Positions 11,848-24,849 of a DNA stretch of 64,000 nt are shown here, one piece after another (position 1 is the first letter of the stretch; each line of letters starts with the position of its first letter). Source of the DNA: Lolium rigidum. Lineage: Eukaryota; Streptophyta; Magnoliopsida; Poales; Poaceae. The notes below the pieces were generated by a model. The model saw only the letters and a program-made list of their open reading frames with translations, made no database searches and was not told the origin of the DNA. The translations under genes were made by a program, and so were the position numbers. The DNA is taken from positions 252,762,124 to 252,826,123 of the forward strand of contig NC_061514.1 of the NCBI RefSeq assembly GCF_022539505.1, given 5' to 3'.

Positions 11848-12766
11848 ATTCCCCCCCTTTCCTTCTCTCCCCCTGCTACAGTTCCCTGGTCTTCTATTCC
11901 TCATCGCCGGGCCGATCCAAGGCCACTCCGCCGGATTAGCCGGCCGGAGTTGGTTGAGGTGGTGCACCGGAGTAGCTAGGGCTAGTTTAGGTGTAGTTCT
12001 TTGCAGATTTTCGGTTTACCCTTGTGGATTTGGCGTTATGCCCGTACAGAGGAGGTGGCGGTGGAGCTGGAGCTGCTCTCTGCTGCCGGCGGTGATGCTG
12101 CTGCTGCTCGTGGCGCTCCGGCGGTCGGAGCCGGAGACGAGCGGCGTCAGAGCACCGACATCCTCAACAATAAAGCTCACTTGCTACTCTTCAGATCTGA
12201 GTGTTTTCATCTTGGTTTCCCCTCTGTCTGGCCACCGTGGTGGTGGAGATGTGGAGGGCGTCCGGATGAAGATCCTCTTCGCCGGATCCGGGAAGTGGAG
12301 TCCCGGAGCGGATCTTCCTCGCGCGCAACACGCGGTGACGAACTTCCTCGCCGCGATCCTCGGCCAAGATGGTGGCCCAATGTTATCAACCTCCATGGCG
12401 GAGGCCCTGAAGACCAACTGCTGGAGCTCGACGCTGGCGGAAGGACAAGTGGTTCGTCCCCGTCCTTCCAACGGTAGCCAGGGGTTGGATCTCGCCGGAG
12501 ATGAGCGTTCGAGCTCTTTGCGCTTGAAACTCGGCGGCAACGCCTTGAGTTCGCCGGCGTTCGTGGCGGAGACACCGGTGTCCTCGATTGCTTTTTCTTT
12601 TTCTCTTCCGGGGTGTTTTGTGTAAAGTGGAGGGTCCCTTCTTCAAATGTTAGGTTGCTCAGGGCAGTAGATGTTAAGGGGCTTTCCTGCAATTTGTACC
12701 TGCCACTTGCTGTTATATAAATGCTCCACCGGGGTCTCTTGACCCCTCTTGTGTTCAAAAAAAAAA
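11848..12766 (+). mobile_element. Poly(A) retroposon with perfect 15-bp target duplication
   Basis: AAGTTCAGATGTGCC occurs at 11,833-11,847 and again at 12,767-12,781. The 919-bp insert between them ends in TTGTGTTC plus an A-run, the structure of an insert made by LINE machinery. It starts with a C/T-rich stretch (ATTCCCCCCCTTTCC). The interior is GC-rich and reads open for long stretches on several frames, but shows no reverse-transcriptase or endonuclease motif. It could be a processed pseudogene of an unrecognised transcript or a non-autonomous LINE-type element. The perfect duplication implies a fairly recent insertion. Confidence 0.85.
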
Positions 12767-12781
12767 AAGTTCAGATGTGCC

Positions 12782-13576
12782 CTGGGCCGTATGGCAAAAG
12801 CATAAAAGTCGATTTCACATTAAGGTGTCTTTCTTTTCTACCTGCTCCTGAAACTCGAGATTTTCCTGCCTAAATGTTCACCACATGCAAATGGGATAAA
12901 CATGCGCAGTCCTCGATAGCAAATGAACCGCTGTTTGCTCTAATTTGTAAAGACTCAGATTTGTACTCTTCTGTTATTCAAATCTTTTATAAAGATAATG
13001 TAATGTCTTGGTTATCAATAAAAATGGGTTTTTTTTTACTTTATTGCACAAGTGCTTTAATTTAATATTTGAGCTGTATGAGAATTTGAATACAAATTTG
13101 AATGGAAGATTCAAATTCCAGTTTTGAATTGAATTGAACTTTGGTTCATTTTTTTCATGTTTTTCTTTTGTGCTAAGCATCAACAAAGGTTATGTCGAAA
13201 CCAAACATCTATTCAGATGCTAACCCTAATTCGAGCTGAAGACAACCCGCCAGTACGCCGAAGCGGGTGTATCTTTGTCGTGGCCAAATGTACAGATCCC
13301 TCACAGGTGGCATCTAAACCATTCGAGGGTTCCCATCCCTGCCATTCCACTCTCGACCCAGTTCGTCGTCGGGCCTTCCTGCCGCTAGATCTACGGCGGG
13401 TCCCGGCATATGTTGTGCACTTGTCGTTGTGGGCGCGCTGGTTCGAGGCCGAGCATGATGCCAGGTGCCAAAGCATCGAGGCATACATAGAGGGCATCGA
13501 GGATGAAGACGTCAACTACGAGGCGCACGAGCAACCGACGGTGTCACCGCTGTAGAGAGCGCCCCTGGTGGCGTTG
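12782..13576 (+). other. Left flank of the nested stack, remnant of old coding-like sequence
   Basis: AT-rich to about 13,150, then GC-richer with an open frame at 13,157-13,555 ending in a Glu/Asp-rich stretch (ARWFEAEHDARCQSIEAYIE). The sequence is cut by element A at CGTTG (13,572-13,576) and resumes at 55,709, where frames include VKEEHAVPEEWYGF. The style recalls transposon-derived ORFs common in large grass genomes. The family is not identified. Confidence 0.4.
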
Positions 13577-16500
13577 TGTAATATCCCAGGTATTCGGGTT
13601 ACAAAAATAGATGAAACAGATGTGTGCATTGCATTCATGCATAGAAAATCTGGGGAATTTTCGCGCTTTAAAGTAAAACAATCACGATGAATCGAAGTTT
13701 CACTTGACCTTGGTGGAATTGAAGTAGCTCATCAAGTCAAGCGCTATAAACCTCAACGTGACTTTGCTAAAACCTTGTTTTGGGTAGAGATGATTTGATC
13801 TAAGGGGTTAGATCAAATGGAATTAAATCTAACACAACAACACTTCAGTCAATGATCACTTGCTTAATCATATAACAGATCATAACATGGAATTCCTTGC
13901 CATAACATATGAACCTACAATTAATTGGAAATCAAGTAACAATAAATGGACAAACCATTCTTCACTTATCTTTTCCATGTCTTCAACTAATATTTGATGC
14001 TACCATGAACCTCATGGTATTTATTCTATTTTAATCTTGGAAACAAGACAAGGAGATCCAACTAAGGAATACAACTCTTCTCTATTCCAAATTATTAAGC
14101 ATCAAACTTAGAGAGGTGAGAGTCCTATTAATTATTAGAGAAGCAATAACAAACCTTGAGTTAAACCCTGGATATACATCCATGTAAACAAAACCTCATC
14201 TTAAGAACATAAACTTAGGATACTAATCAAGACCATCCCTAGAAAGAGAACCTTTTATGTTAAACATAGATATTGATGATCACATCATTATCTATGGAAC
14301 AAAATCTTAAGATGGTATTAAAAGTCCTTCCTTAGATGAGAGAGAGACCACTCATATCAATCTTAGCTTTACCTATTTAAGAATAAAGGACAACCTTTGA
14401 ATTAAAGTATTAGGTTGAAAACCATTTCCCTTGGAGTGGTGAGATGACCTAATATCACATGGAATAATACCATACCCCTGAATTGATAAGGTGAGGAAGA
14501 GACTAACCCAATTAAGCTAGACAAATGAAACCTTAGCATAGATACCTAAGGAGATATTAGGAGTACACCATAAACCTTAGAATAACCATTCTTAAATGAG
14601 AAAGCTCAACCTATGGTGTTATACTCAAGATAATTGAGACAACCATAACCATGCCCATTCAAGAAACTATAAAAGATAGTATATATTTAATTGATCAAGA
14701 CAACACTTGATCTTGGGAGTGAGAAACCCATTCAAGGAGAGATACCTTAGGAAGTCCAACCTTAATCATTATAAATTGCGAAATGACCCTAAACCCTAAG
14801 AATTTGAAGTAAAGATATTAAGAACAAGATGATCATATATAATATATGATCATGCTTTGGAGAAATGTGAGGATAAGTTAAACCCTACTAGTATAAGTAG
14901 ATTCCATTTCCACATGAAATTATAGGGAGATCATTAGTAAGAAACTCTAGACTTATATCCCAACCTTAACTTGTGAACCACTTGGTGATCATAAGTAGTA
15001 TTCTACCACATCTCGCTGTCCACTTATTCTTCACCTAAGAAACATAAGAAAACCTTAGTGTAAAACTCCATACTTAAAATGGTGAGGAACCATTAACCCA
15101 TATGACCAAAGTTAACTATAAAAAGAACTATAACTAGTGTAGTTACTTTAATGATAAATTGGAGATAATGATAGAAATAATTGGTAGAAGATAAAACCAA
15201 TTCTCAAATCTTTAGTGATTAAAGAAGCACATAAGATATGAAACAACTAACCATATTACCTTGGTTAGGGAGATTAAAACCTAGCAAATGCAATATGGTG
15301 TCATCTCAACTCTATAAGCTAGAATTATATCTCAACTCTAGTTTATGTATCACTATGGTGATCATGATAAAAATCCATGCTATAGTTGAGATTCAAATCA
15401 AATGCCATTAGGCAAATATCATTAGAACCCTAATGGTTCATTAATTAAATACAATGTTTCAATTATAAAACATAAGAGCCACCTAATGCTAAATCCTATA
15501 AGTAAACCATATGTGTAGTGATCAACCATTTATCTTTGTAACCAAGATAAACCAGGATGGAAACAATCCCTACTGAGATACTTTCAAATGTAGTGATAGT
15601 AATAACCTTAACAAGGGGGTGGTACTAGAAATGATAAAACCCTAATAAATAAGGTTCACATAAAATCATATGCCAGGGGCTAAATTCTCAATTGAGAGAC
15701 CAAACCCTAATAACAAACTATAAAACACTTAGAGTAGAAATTATCAATTCTAATAATTTCAAACAGAGATGATTACACCAGAAAAAGAAAATTAAAATGA
15801 GTGCATAAAATCATGATTAATAAAGGTTTGCAATGTAGCTCACAGATATTAGATGTTTATCCCAAAAACAATGCAGAAAAGCATTCATCCTTTAATAGTC
15901 CTACTGAAATCCAAATTATTTGATACCTGCATGGTATCACATGATTTAAATTTTGAAGCAAAACAAGAATTATAAAACAGAATTGAAAACAGAAAAGAAA
16001 AGAGAAAAAAATATAGAAGAGAAGGCTTACCTGCCTCACCTGGCCGAGCAGCCCAGCACACAGCCCAGCACGCAGCCCAAGACGAGCCCAAACCCCAGGC
16101 TGTACCCCTTCGTCCAAAATATCGAGGACGAGTTCATCCTCATCCTCTCCATCGTGCTGGAGGCCACGGCGACGCCGTGATCGTCTTCCCCTTCGTGCTG
16201 GCGCCCTCTCCGCGACCAACGACGTGACGAGGATCGTCCGAGCGCCGTATAAAAGCCCCGGGTCGAGCCCTAGCTTCGGTTTTCTTCCTCCCCTGCTAAA
16301 TTCTCCCCAATCCGAAACCCTACCTGAGCCGGTCGTCGACCATCGCCGTCGACTGGGGCGTCCCCGTGCCAAGCCATGACCACCAACAGCATCGCCGTCC
16401 TCTACTTGCTCAAACCAAGAGAGGAATCGAGCTGGGGAGGTCCACAGCACCTGCGCCGAGCTCGTCTTCTCCGACGCCGGTAACGGCCCAATCCGGCGAA

Positions 16501-16676
16501 TCACGCCATCTCCGACCATGCCGTCATGCGCATCATGCTCCTGGTGAGCTCCTCAATCTCCTGGTGTGCCCGCTTTGCTCAATCATGTACCGTAGACACG
16601 CCGCGTCGTTCACCCGTGCCGCCGCCGCAGAACCATCACCGCCGGCCGCTCTCCGGCGACCTAATCAGAGCGGCGC
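13577..16676 (+). repeat. Element A 5' LTR, first part
   Basis: It matches 49,175-52,264 of the 3' LTR almost base for base by eye. It contains a long AT-rich section rich in AAACCCTA-like phrases and then a GC-rich promoter section. It is interrupted at GGCGC by element B and resumes at 42,809. Confidence 0.93.
16248..16254 (+). promoter_or_regulatory. LTR promoter TATA box, element A 5' LTR
   Basis: TATAAAA in a GC-rich setting (CGCCG before, GCCCCGGG after), followed by a CT-rich initiator-like stretch (TCTTCCTCCCCTGC). It is conserved in the 3' LTR at 51,846-51,852. It is the likely start of retroelement transcription in the U3/R part of the LTR. Confidence 0.65.
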
Positions 16677-19600
16677 TGTAATGTCCCAGGTTTAGAGATG
16701 ATCGAGGGGTAGATTTTAGAAAGGGTTGTGCATTGCATTGCAAATTCTGGGAAAATTTCGCGATTTTAAATAAAAACTGCATCGAAGGGGGACAAGTTTC
16801 TCTCTCGACACCTTACAGGGTTAGGGTTTCGAGAGTGCGACAAACTTGTACCTCACTCAATTAGATTAGGTTTTTGAGAAGAGAGGGGGAGACATCACAT
16901 CAAACTTAAGTTGCTTTGTTGAATTCAAAGTTAAGTTGTATGATTGAATTCAACTCAAAGTTGAATTTGAAATTCAAATTCAAACATAAAAATAAATATC
17001 TCATAAATTAATTATAAGGAAATTCATTAAGTAAATAATAAAGATACAAAGTATAAATAATACACATAATAATTAAAGCTCATTAGAGAAAACCTTGAGC
17101 TTTATTGATCATCACACAATTTACATTGTCATTACAATATTCATAAAGAAAATAAATGAATAACACAACACATTACAAGAATTGCTTAAATAGAACAAGA
17201 AAAAGAAAATTACAAGTAAGAAAAATATATCCTAAGCTACAAGTTAATCTTGAGCTTGAAGATCTTCATCCTGATCAATTTCATGATTCCTGCATACAAA
17301 CCACACAAATAGAACATTGTGCCAAGTGGCAATGCCAATTGGCAGGTTAGCAAAAATATTGTATCAGGAGAGGATATGATCAAGACTGTCGGGCTGATCC
17401 ACTCTCACAGCCAAGTGCAGAGCATCGACGGACACACACACACAGCACTGCTCACATGGGCTGTGTGCATGCAGCACACACACACGGTGAGTCACCAAAG
17501 GGAAAGGTGGAGCTGTCGACCAGGGAAACAAAGGCCAACCATATAAAACCCTCTCCAACAGTAAACCTAGCTCAGTCATCGACCAAGCATCTTCACAGGG
17601 TAAGTCACCAGAAATCAAAATCACTAGAACAGGAAGAGCAGCACTACTGTTCTATCTGTCCAAGTTCACCACAGAATCAAACCAAGATCATAAGCACAAG
17701 GAGGAGCAGGGCAAGCACCAATGCATTGCTGAAGCAATCCTCTACACCAACACACTATTTCTAGGAGCTGGAGTGAGGTATACATATGATCATGAACAGA
17801 TCAAATGGTTCTGTTCATATATTGCACGAGCATGATCTCCGAGCACACTAAAAGGGTAGATACCCTATGTTTGTGTCATCATATGGCTATCTAGTCATTT
17901 GGTTCAAGCAAACATAGAGAACGACCTGATAGAGATCATCCAGGGAACATTGGTTGTGTCCACACAGGGACACAACCAGAGAAATCTAACATGGATTCAA
18001 AACCCTGACTAGCTACCAAGTTCACTTGACAACCTATAGCTATCTAAGCCATCAGACATGATAGACTATCATGTGTCTATCAAGGTTTGTCAACATTAAC
18101 AACATCTGGCAACCAAATATGGTCAGGCCAGTAAGCAACAATCCACCACAGCAAGTCACAGAGAAAGGGGGAGCTACCATGACAGCACCAAGTGGCTGTC
18201 AAGGCCACCTCAACCCACAGCCAACATTTCCAGCCATCACATCATTACCCAAGAGGGTTCAGTAAGAGCTAGGGTACCCAACAGATGTTGGCATCCCTCT
18301 AGCTACATCCAATTCATCCATATGATCATCACTGTTAATTAGTTCACATCATTTATCTATCTAGTAAAACAAGGAATTACCGATAAATGAAACAATCCAG
18401 TAACAAAAGCACCAACATCTTGTCAGTGAACCAATGGCTCACTTGCAAGCATCGAATGATGCTTGAGCCAGACAACGACACACACGAGGCTAAGCACTGT
18501 ATGTAGCACAAACAGACCGAATGAGCACCAGAGTGAACCACGGTGAGGCACGAGACAACATAGAGCGGTTTCTACAAGCAAGCTGGTGATCATATGACCA
18601 CCAGAAGCATGCAAGAGCATGCTACAGTATGCTAAACATCAATTATAGCACCAACACATGTCAGACAAGTGAATTAGCTACAGAACAGGAACAATGGCAA
18701 AGCAGATATTCATAAATATGTCATATAATTACATACAGAAGCACACCATCAAGGGATGGTGTTGTTTAGCCCACAGGCATGCTCAAGGGAGCATGTCTAT
18801 GAATTGTAGCACACTGAATAGCACCAAAAGGCACTGGCTCTTGCAAACTTGCAAGGATTGCATACTGCAATCAAGTCAGGGCAATACATAAGAATACACT
18901 TGAGTAATTGGCAAGAATAGCATCAAGAATATAGGCACAGAGAAGCACAAGCACAAGCACAAGTGTGGATACAGTAGAAGTGGCCATGGTAATAGCATAG
19001 CAGCAGCAGATGCATAGCGATGAGAGCAGCGAGTAGCTAGCATCCGGGATAGCGGCGAGAAGCCTAGCGAGCATGCGCACGGCAGCAGACAAGCATCGCA
19101 ACGGCAAGCACGGCAATAGCAGCTAGTAGAGCAAGAGCGGCGACACGAGATGGTCTCTCCATGAAGGGGAGTAGCCGCATCTCAAGCTAGGAGGAGAAGA
19201 AATAGAACACAAAGGAGAAGAAGGAGTGGCGCACTTACCGTGGTCGAGCAGATAGGCACGGCCATGGCGGCCACGGCGGCACACGCCAGAGCGCGGCGGC
19301 GCCAAGCCAAGCCAGGCCATGGCGGCACCACGGCACCAACCGCACCACGGCGGCGAAGCCAGGGCGGAGTCCAAGCACCAGGAGCGCCAGGAACGGCGGG
19401 ATCGAGCGGATCCCGTAACCCTAGCACCAGAAGGGGTCGAGGCCGAGAGCAGCAGGTCGCCCGCGTCAGATCGACGCGGATAGGATTGACCGCCGTCGTG
19501 AGGCGCGTCGATTACCAAATTACTTGCAAAGTACTATGTTTATCACTATTGCATAAAAAGCAAAACCACTATTTTCATAACTATGAATATGACTAAGTGG

Positions 19601-20888
19601 TGGGCAATGGAACCATGGATTGTGTTGATATGGTGGAGGTTCCATTGCAAGGGTTTATATCCATCTAGGATTAAACAACAAATGTCGTCCGATGATTCTT
19701 GTGCTCGTAATACCCGTGTTAACCATAAGATGCGGAGTGGGACGGAATAGTCAATTGTATTTCCACCTCTTGTACATCAACGGATGCGCTTACCGTAGAC
19801 ACTTGACCCAGGTTGGGCAAGCGGTGGGGTGGGGATCCCATTCTAATTCCCCACGGTAAGTGGTCTATGATGGGTTGCGGCCTACCGGCGAAGGAGTTTG
19901 GTTAACGAGTCCCAGACTGTCGTCGTGGTCGGGGTCCATCCTTAATTGGTTTAAGAGGACCGACGAGGACCCAGGGTCGGGGTATGCAACAAAGGGTGGG
20001 TGTGCGAGGTAGCGGAGGAATATGATTGGCTATGACCTTATACCGGGCCTCACACCAAAGGAAGTGTGAACGGGTAACGTGCTCGGTTGGCACCAAGGTT
20101 AAGATCTCTTATGGGTAAAGCAACACACCTCTGCGAGTGTAATGAATCGTGACTGTCACTCCCTGTTCCGGGATATGGAACTACGAACGCAGCCGGAAAG
20201 GAGCTCCATGAAGTTCTAGTAAACCGGTGAAGGGCTGACGGACATAGCTCTTTGGAATAAAAGCAATCTCTTGAAGAAATGTTTATCAAAACTTGCATTG
20301 GTATTAGACTTTACGGTCTAATATCGTAGCTAGAGCATTAAACACCTCTTATCTATAATGAACTTGTTGAGTACGCTCGTACTCATACCACTCTTAAATC
20401 CCATGCTTAGATTGTGCGAGATCGTCCGGAGGAGGACTACGACAACAATGAAGGAGCCGAGATCATCGGCTATGAAGAACCAGATCTCTCTGGAGGAATA
20501 GAAGGCGTAGACTACCTCATCGTCTACGGATCCGGGGAGGCTTCCGGAGGGGATCAAGCCTAGAGACATCCAGTAGGAGTAGTAACCGAGCAGCCCGAAC
20601 TCTTAGTATCTTGTTGCTCGAGGAAATAAATGTATAATTTAATGAGACTCTTATATTGTAAGCTAAGTTGGGTTCGCCTCGAACCCAGGAGTATCCCTCT
20701 TAGGACCCAAGAGGAGCTCCAAGACAATATATGTTTGATACTTGTAATAATAAGTGAATGAGTTATGGACCCTGCTATGTTCCGTTGTACTACTACGAGG
20801 GGTGTAATATTTGCGGAATGGTACTTTGTGAATGTTATATCAACGACCGGCATACTACAACATGCAGGTGGTATGCGGGGTCACCACG
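16677..20888 (+). repeat. Element B 5' LTR
   Basis: It aligns with the 3' LTR except for a deletion at about 19,510, where the 3' copy has some 738 further bases (40,683-41,420). The missing part includes a GA microsatellite and a stretch that also has a counterpart in element A's LTR, so deletion here is more likely than insertion there. The end reads CACCACG where the 3' copy has CACCACA. Confidence 0.92.
17542..17548 (+). promoter_or_regulatory. LTR promoter TATA box, element B 5' LTR
   Basis: TATAAAA in CAACCATATAAAACCC. It is conserved at 31,796-31,802 in the 3' LTR. About 50 bases downstream lies CACAGGGTAAGT, a near-consensus 5' splice site also present in both LTR copies. Confidence 0.6.
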
Positions 20889-20890
20889 GT

Positions 20891-20901
20891 TGGTATCGAG
20901 C
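20891..20901 (+). other. Element B primer-binding site
   Basis: TGGTATCGAGC directly after the LTR end. The usual grass gypsy primer site, complementary to initiator-Met tRNA, is TGGTATCAGAGC and is seen intact in element A. Here CAGAG is replaced by CGAG, either a mutation or a base-calling error at CAG. Confidence 0.8.
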
Positions 20902-21374
20902 AAAAGCTTTGACCTTAGGTTGGAACCTAGTAAATGGGACCGAACGTTAGGAGTCAAATAGGACTAGTAAAGAATTCTCTAAAAATATGGTGTATATTCA
21001 ATTGAGAATAAAAAAATCATATCTTTTAGTGCGATAATTCTTTATTATCTCTATTATGATGCATTATTACTAATCTCATAATCTTTCTATTTCTACGACC
21101 AACATGGCAAGTTCACGTCCCGGACGAAACGTGAAAGTGATGGATTCCACACCGAGTGAATACGAAGGAGGACTTGCGAGATATTCTACGTAGCCATGTT
21201 ACTTGAATTTGGGTGTGATCCCCGGATCCAAGTAAAGAAATACATGTACTACGATGGTACTCGTATTGGCCAAGTGTAGGGTAGGGCTACGACTTCCCGA
21301 ATCTTTGGGAATGAGCATAGTAATGCCAGCGAGGGAAGCCGGAACTATGAACACAGACCTACCATATAGCCGTT

Positions 21375-22190
21375 ATGAGAGCCATAACCGATATTCGGGA
21401 GCATAAGACGAAAGAGCTTATGGGTTCCGAATTCACACACATTCCTCATATGGAGGAGGACGATGATCCCATGCTGAACCATTTCAAATACGCCAAACGC
21501 AAACCAGCAGAAGCAGCAAAATACATGGACAATAGCCGCAACTTATTATCATTGTTCTTTCAGTTGAACCGTCATTTGGCGGGAGCAATTGATACAATGC
21601 TTGAGGAGTTTACTGAACCCAAGGAGGAGACAAAGGGGAAGGAACCTATGGAGAATGAGGTGCACACACCAGTTTACTCAGCTGGTGATTACATTAGTAT
21701 TGACCACCCTGAACGAGAAACTACACCCATTACACACGGGAACTATCTTAGTAGTTCCTATAGAGGATATGAGGGTGGAGAGGAATCCGGAAACAATCAG
21801 CGTTCCGTGACTCCTATAGAGAATTCCACGGGTTGGCGTTGGGGGTCTGATACTGGAACTCATAGTACCTCAGCGTATTATGACGGGGAGATGAATGAAG
21901 ATGCCACGACTCAGCACCCGAGTTATCCGTGGAATGGGGAAGAAGTTGGAGAGTATCCGACACAGGTTGAGTCGGATACGAATGTAGGAAATACCTATGG
22001 TGTAGGTACAGGGGAGTACACCCGATGGGTGGACTATGATGCACTGAATAACCAGTTTGTGAACACTGATTTCTCCCTAGGATCATCATCTGATTCCGAC
22101 TATCAGCCAATGGGGAGACCTTATGTTCCAGGGTCTATCAGGAGGAGGACACGTTCGACTGGATGGAAGCCTGGGATGTACCGGGAGTGA
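21375..22190 (+). CDS. Upstream ORF of element B, function unknown
   Basis: A 271-codon ORF lies between the primer site and gag, a place where most chromoviruses have no gene. The predicted protein is acidic and low in hydrophobic residues, with many Gly, Ser, Thr, Tyr and Glu (EGGEESGNNQ, GSSSDSDYQ) and a basic tail (SIRRRTRSTGWKPG). No known domain, membrane segment or zinc finger is visible, so it is probably disordered. A short ATG-started reading at 21,104-21,193 (MASSRPGRNVKV) may be its real N terminus in another frame. It could be a spacer protein, an extended gag N terminus whose joining frame is lost, or a captured sequence. Solo LTR D starts about 110 bases after its stop. Confidence 0.5.
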   Translation: MRAITDIREHKTKELMGSEFTHIPHMEEDDDPMLNHFKYAKRKPAEAAKYMDNSRNLLSLFFQLNRHLAGAIDTMLEEFTEPKEETKGKEPMENEVHTPVYSAGDYISIDHPERETTPITHGNYLSSSYRGYEGGEESGNNQRSVTPIENSTGWRWGSDTGTHSTSAYYDGEMNEDATTQHPSYPWNGEEVGEYPTQVESDTNVGNTYGVGTGEYTRWVDYDALNNQFVNTDFSLGSSSDSDYQPMGRPYVPGSIRRRTRSTGWKPGMYRE

Positions 22191-22302
22191 AGATCGACTA
22201 GAGTCCACCAAGGGAGGCGAGGCTATAATACACAAGTACCACGTGTATTATAGTATGTAATATTTGTATAAATTTGTACATATACTTTAATAAGTGAGTT
22301 TG

Positions 22303-23904
22303 TGATACGCCTCCGACGTATCGATAATTTCTTATGTTCCATGCCATATTATTGATGATACCTACATGTTTTATGCACACTTTATGTCATATTCGTGCAT
22401 TTTCTGGAACTAACCTATTAACAAGATGCCGAAGAGCCGATTGCTTGTTTTCTCGCTGTTTTTGGTTTCAGAAATCCTAGTAACGAAATATTCTCGGAAT
22501 TGGACGAAATCAAGACCCGGGGTCCTATTTTGCCACGAAGCTTCCGGAAGACCGAAGAGGAGTCGAAGTGGGGCCACGAGGGGCCGCCACCATAGGGCGG
22601 CGCGGCCCGGGTCTTGGCCGCGCCGACTCGTGGTGTGGGGCCCTCGTGTGGCCCCCCACGTTGCCCTTCCGCCTACTTAAAGCCTCCGTCGCGAAACCCC
22701 GAGGCGAAAAACCACGATACGGAAAACCTTACCGAGACGCCGCCGCCGCCAATCCCATCTCGGGGGATTCTCGGAGATCTCCTCCGGCACCCTGCCGGGA
22801 GAGGGGATTCATCTCCCGGAGGACTCTACACCGCCATGGTCGCTCCGGAGTGATGAGTGAGTAGTTCACCCTCGGACTATGGGTCCATAGCGGTAGCTAG
22901 ATGGTTGTCTTCTCCTCATTGTGCTTCATTGTTGGATCTTGTGAGCTGCCTAACATGATCAAGATCATCTATCCGTAATGCTATATGTTGTGTTTGTCGG
23001 GATCCGATGGATAGAGAATACCATGTTATGTTAATTATCAAGTTATTACATATGTGTTGTTTATGATCTTGCATGCTCTCCGTTATTAGTAGAGGCTCTG
23101 GCCAAGTTTTTGCTCTTAACTCCAAGAGGGAGTATTTATGCTCGATAGTGGGTTCATGCCTGCATTGACACCTGGAACAGTGACAGAAAGTTCTAAGGTT
23201 GTGCTGTGCTGTTGCCACTAGGGATAAAACATTGGTGCTATGTCTAAGGATGTAGTTGTCGATTACATTACGCACCATACTTAATGAAATTGTCTGTTCC
23301 TTTGCAACTTAATACTGGAAGGGGTTCGGACGATAACCTGAAGGTGGACTTTTTAGGCATAGATGCAGTTGGATGGCGGTCTATGTACTTTGTCGTAATG
23401 CCCAATTAAATCTCACTGTACTTATCATGACATGTATGTGCATTGTTATGCCCTCTCTATTTGTCAATTGCCCGATCGTAATTTGTTCACCCAACATGCT
23501 TTTATCTTATGGGAGAGACACCTCTAGTGAACTGTGGACCCCGGTCCATTCTTTAATACCGAAATACAAATCTGTCTGCAATACTTGTTTTACTCGTTTT
23601 CTCTGCAAACAATCATCTTCCACACAATACGGTTAATCCTTTGTTACAGCAGAAGCCGGTGAGATTGACAACCTCACTGTTTCGTTGGGGCAAAGTACTT
23701 TGGTTGTGTTGTGCAGGTTCCACGTTGGCGCCGGAATCTCCGGTGTTGCGCCGCACTACATCCCGCCGCCATCAACCTTCAACGTGCTTCTTGGCTCCTC
23801 CTGGTTCGATAAACCTTGGTTTCTTTCTGAGGGAAAACTTGTTGCTGTGCGCATCATACCTTCCTCTTGGGGTTCCCAACGAACGTGTGAAATACACGCC
23901 ATCA
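22303..23904 (+). mobile_element. Solo LTR D in the internal region of B
   Basis: It starts TGATACGCCTCCGACG and ends CACGCCATCA, with duplication GTTTG at 22,298-22,302 and 23,905-23,909. Its 1,602 bases contain a GC-rich, CCGCC-rich promoter-like third and no coding domain. A single LTR with intact flanking duplication indicates unequal recombination between the two LTRs of a former full element. It belongs to a widespread grass family starting TGATACG; no family name is asserted. Confidence 0.88.
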
Positions 23905-23954
23905 GTTTGCATACTCACATCGACTTGAGTATTGTAATAAGACCACTTAAGTAT

Positions 23955-24719
23955 CAGGGCCGGTCCTAAGATTTTGGGGGCCTAGGGCGAAACCCAAATT
24001 TAGGGCCATAGGCATCAAAACAACAATTTCTATCGTACACTATATATCAAGTGTTACCAATGACCTTCTAAAGTACATCAAACTCCTGACATCAAATAAC
24101 GTAAATATTTTTGAAATTTTCCTGTAACATGCCTGGATGTGCCTAGAACCGTGTAGCCACGGAGCATGTGGGTGCATCGCATGTGTGTTAGTGTCCGGTT
24201 GTAGAAATGGTCGAAGGAACGCATAACAGAAAAGGAAAATGAGTCAATTCTTTTGTAATAGAAGAAAAAATAGTCAGTTTTTTTATTATTATTGATTTGT
24301 TTGAGGAAAGTTGTTTTTAGTGGAAGAAAAGAAAAAATGAGTCGTGTGCTGCATTGGATCTTTTTCCCTGCCCCGGTCAAGAGCACTGGCCTCGCCAAAT
24401 AAAACCTGATCCATCGGCCCCATCCTATTTTTTTATCAACGAAACCCACTTCGTTCATACAACTAGATAAAGGAAAAAAGCCCATACTAAATGAAGTGCA
24501 AAGCCCAAGTTAAGAAACTGGAGAAGGCCCAAGTTCACACATCATCGCTTCCTCTTTGTCTTCCCTGAATCGCGAGAGAAGCTCCTGACCAGCTCTAATG
24601 GCGCTGCGAAATTGGCTATTCCTCCAGTGTGTTTGCCTTATATAGGTTGAATTTTGGGCCCCTTTGGTTTGGGGGCCTGGGGCGGCCGCCCTGCCTGCCC
24701 CCCCTTAGGGCCGGCCCTG
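23955..24719. mobile_element. Non-autonomous hAT-like element E in the internal region of B
   Basis: It starts CAGGGCCGG and ends CCGGCCCTG, with CTTAAGTAT duplicated at 23,946-23,954 and 24,720-24,728. The subterminal sequences (GGGGGCCTAGGGCG at the left, GGGGGCCTGGGGCGGCCGCC at the right) are typical of plant hAT derivatives. The duplication reads as 9 bp; hAT normally gives 8, so one base may be chance. The interior shows no transposase. Confidence 0.82.
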
Positions 24720-24849
24720 CTTAAGTATGTAAGTATATGGTATATGTTTTGTATGATTTGGATTTGCTTCTTGATTTCCATTGCGTGACTAGTTCTGTGC
24801 ACAAAGTTGAGCTCCGAAAACTTGCGCATGGAGTAATTATGAGTATCAT

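Noticed and set aside
11663..12625. 320-codon plus-strand open frame across the poly(A) retroposon
   Set aside because: It begins outside the retroposon and crosses the 15-bp target duplication, so it cannot be an original reading frame. No domain is visible.
19240..19596. Open frames in the GC-rich blocks of B's LTRs (also 40,354-40,795) and A's LTRs (15,857-16,695, 51,635-52,494)
   Set aside because: They are composition-driven, lie in LTR promoter regions, and occur in all frames. No conserved protein features.
22303..23904. D as a complete small retrotransposon (TRIM)
   Set aside because: No internal direct terminal repeats, primer site or polypurine tract were found; a single LTR with duplication fits a solo LTR better.
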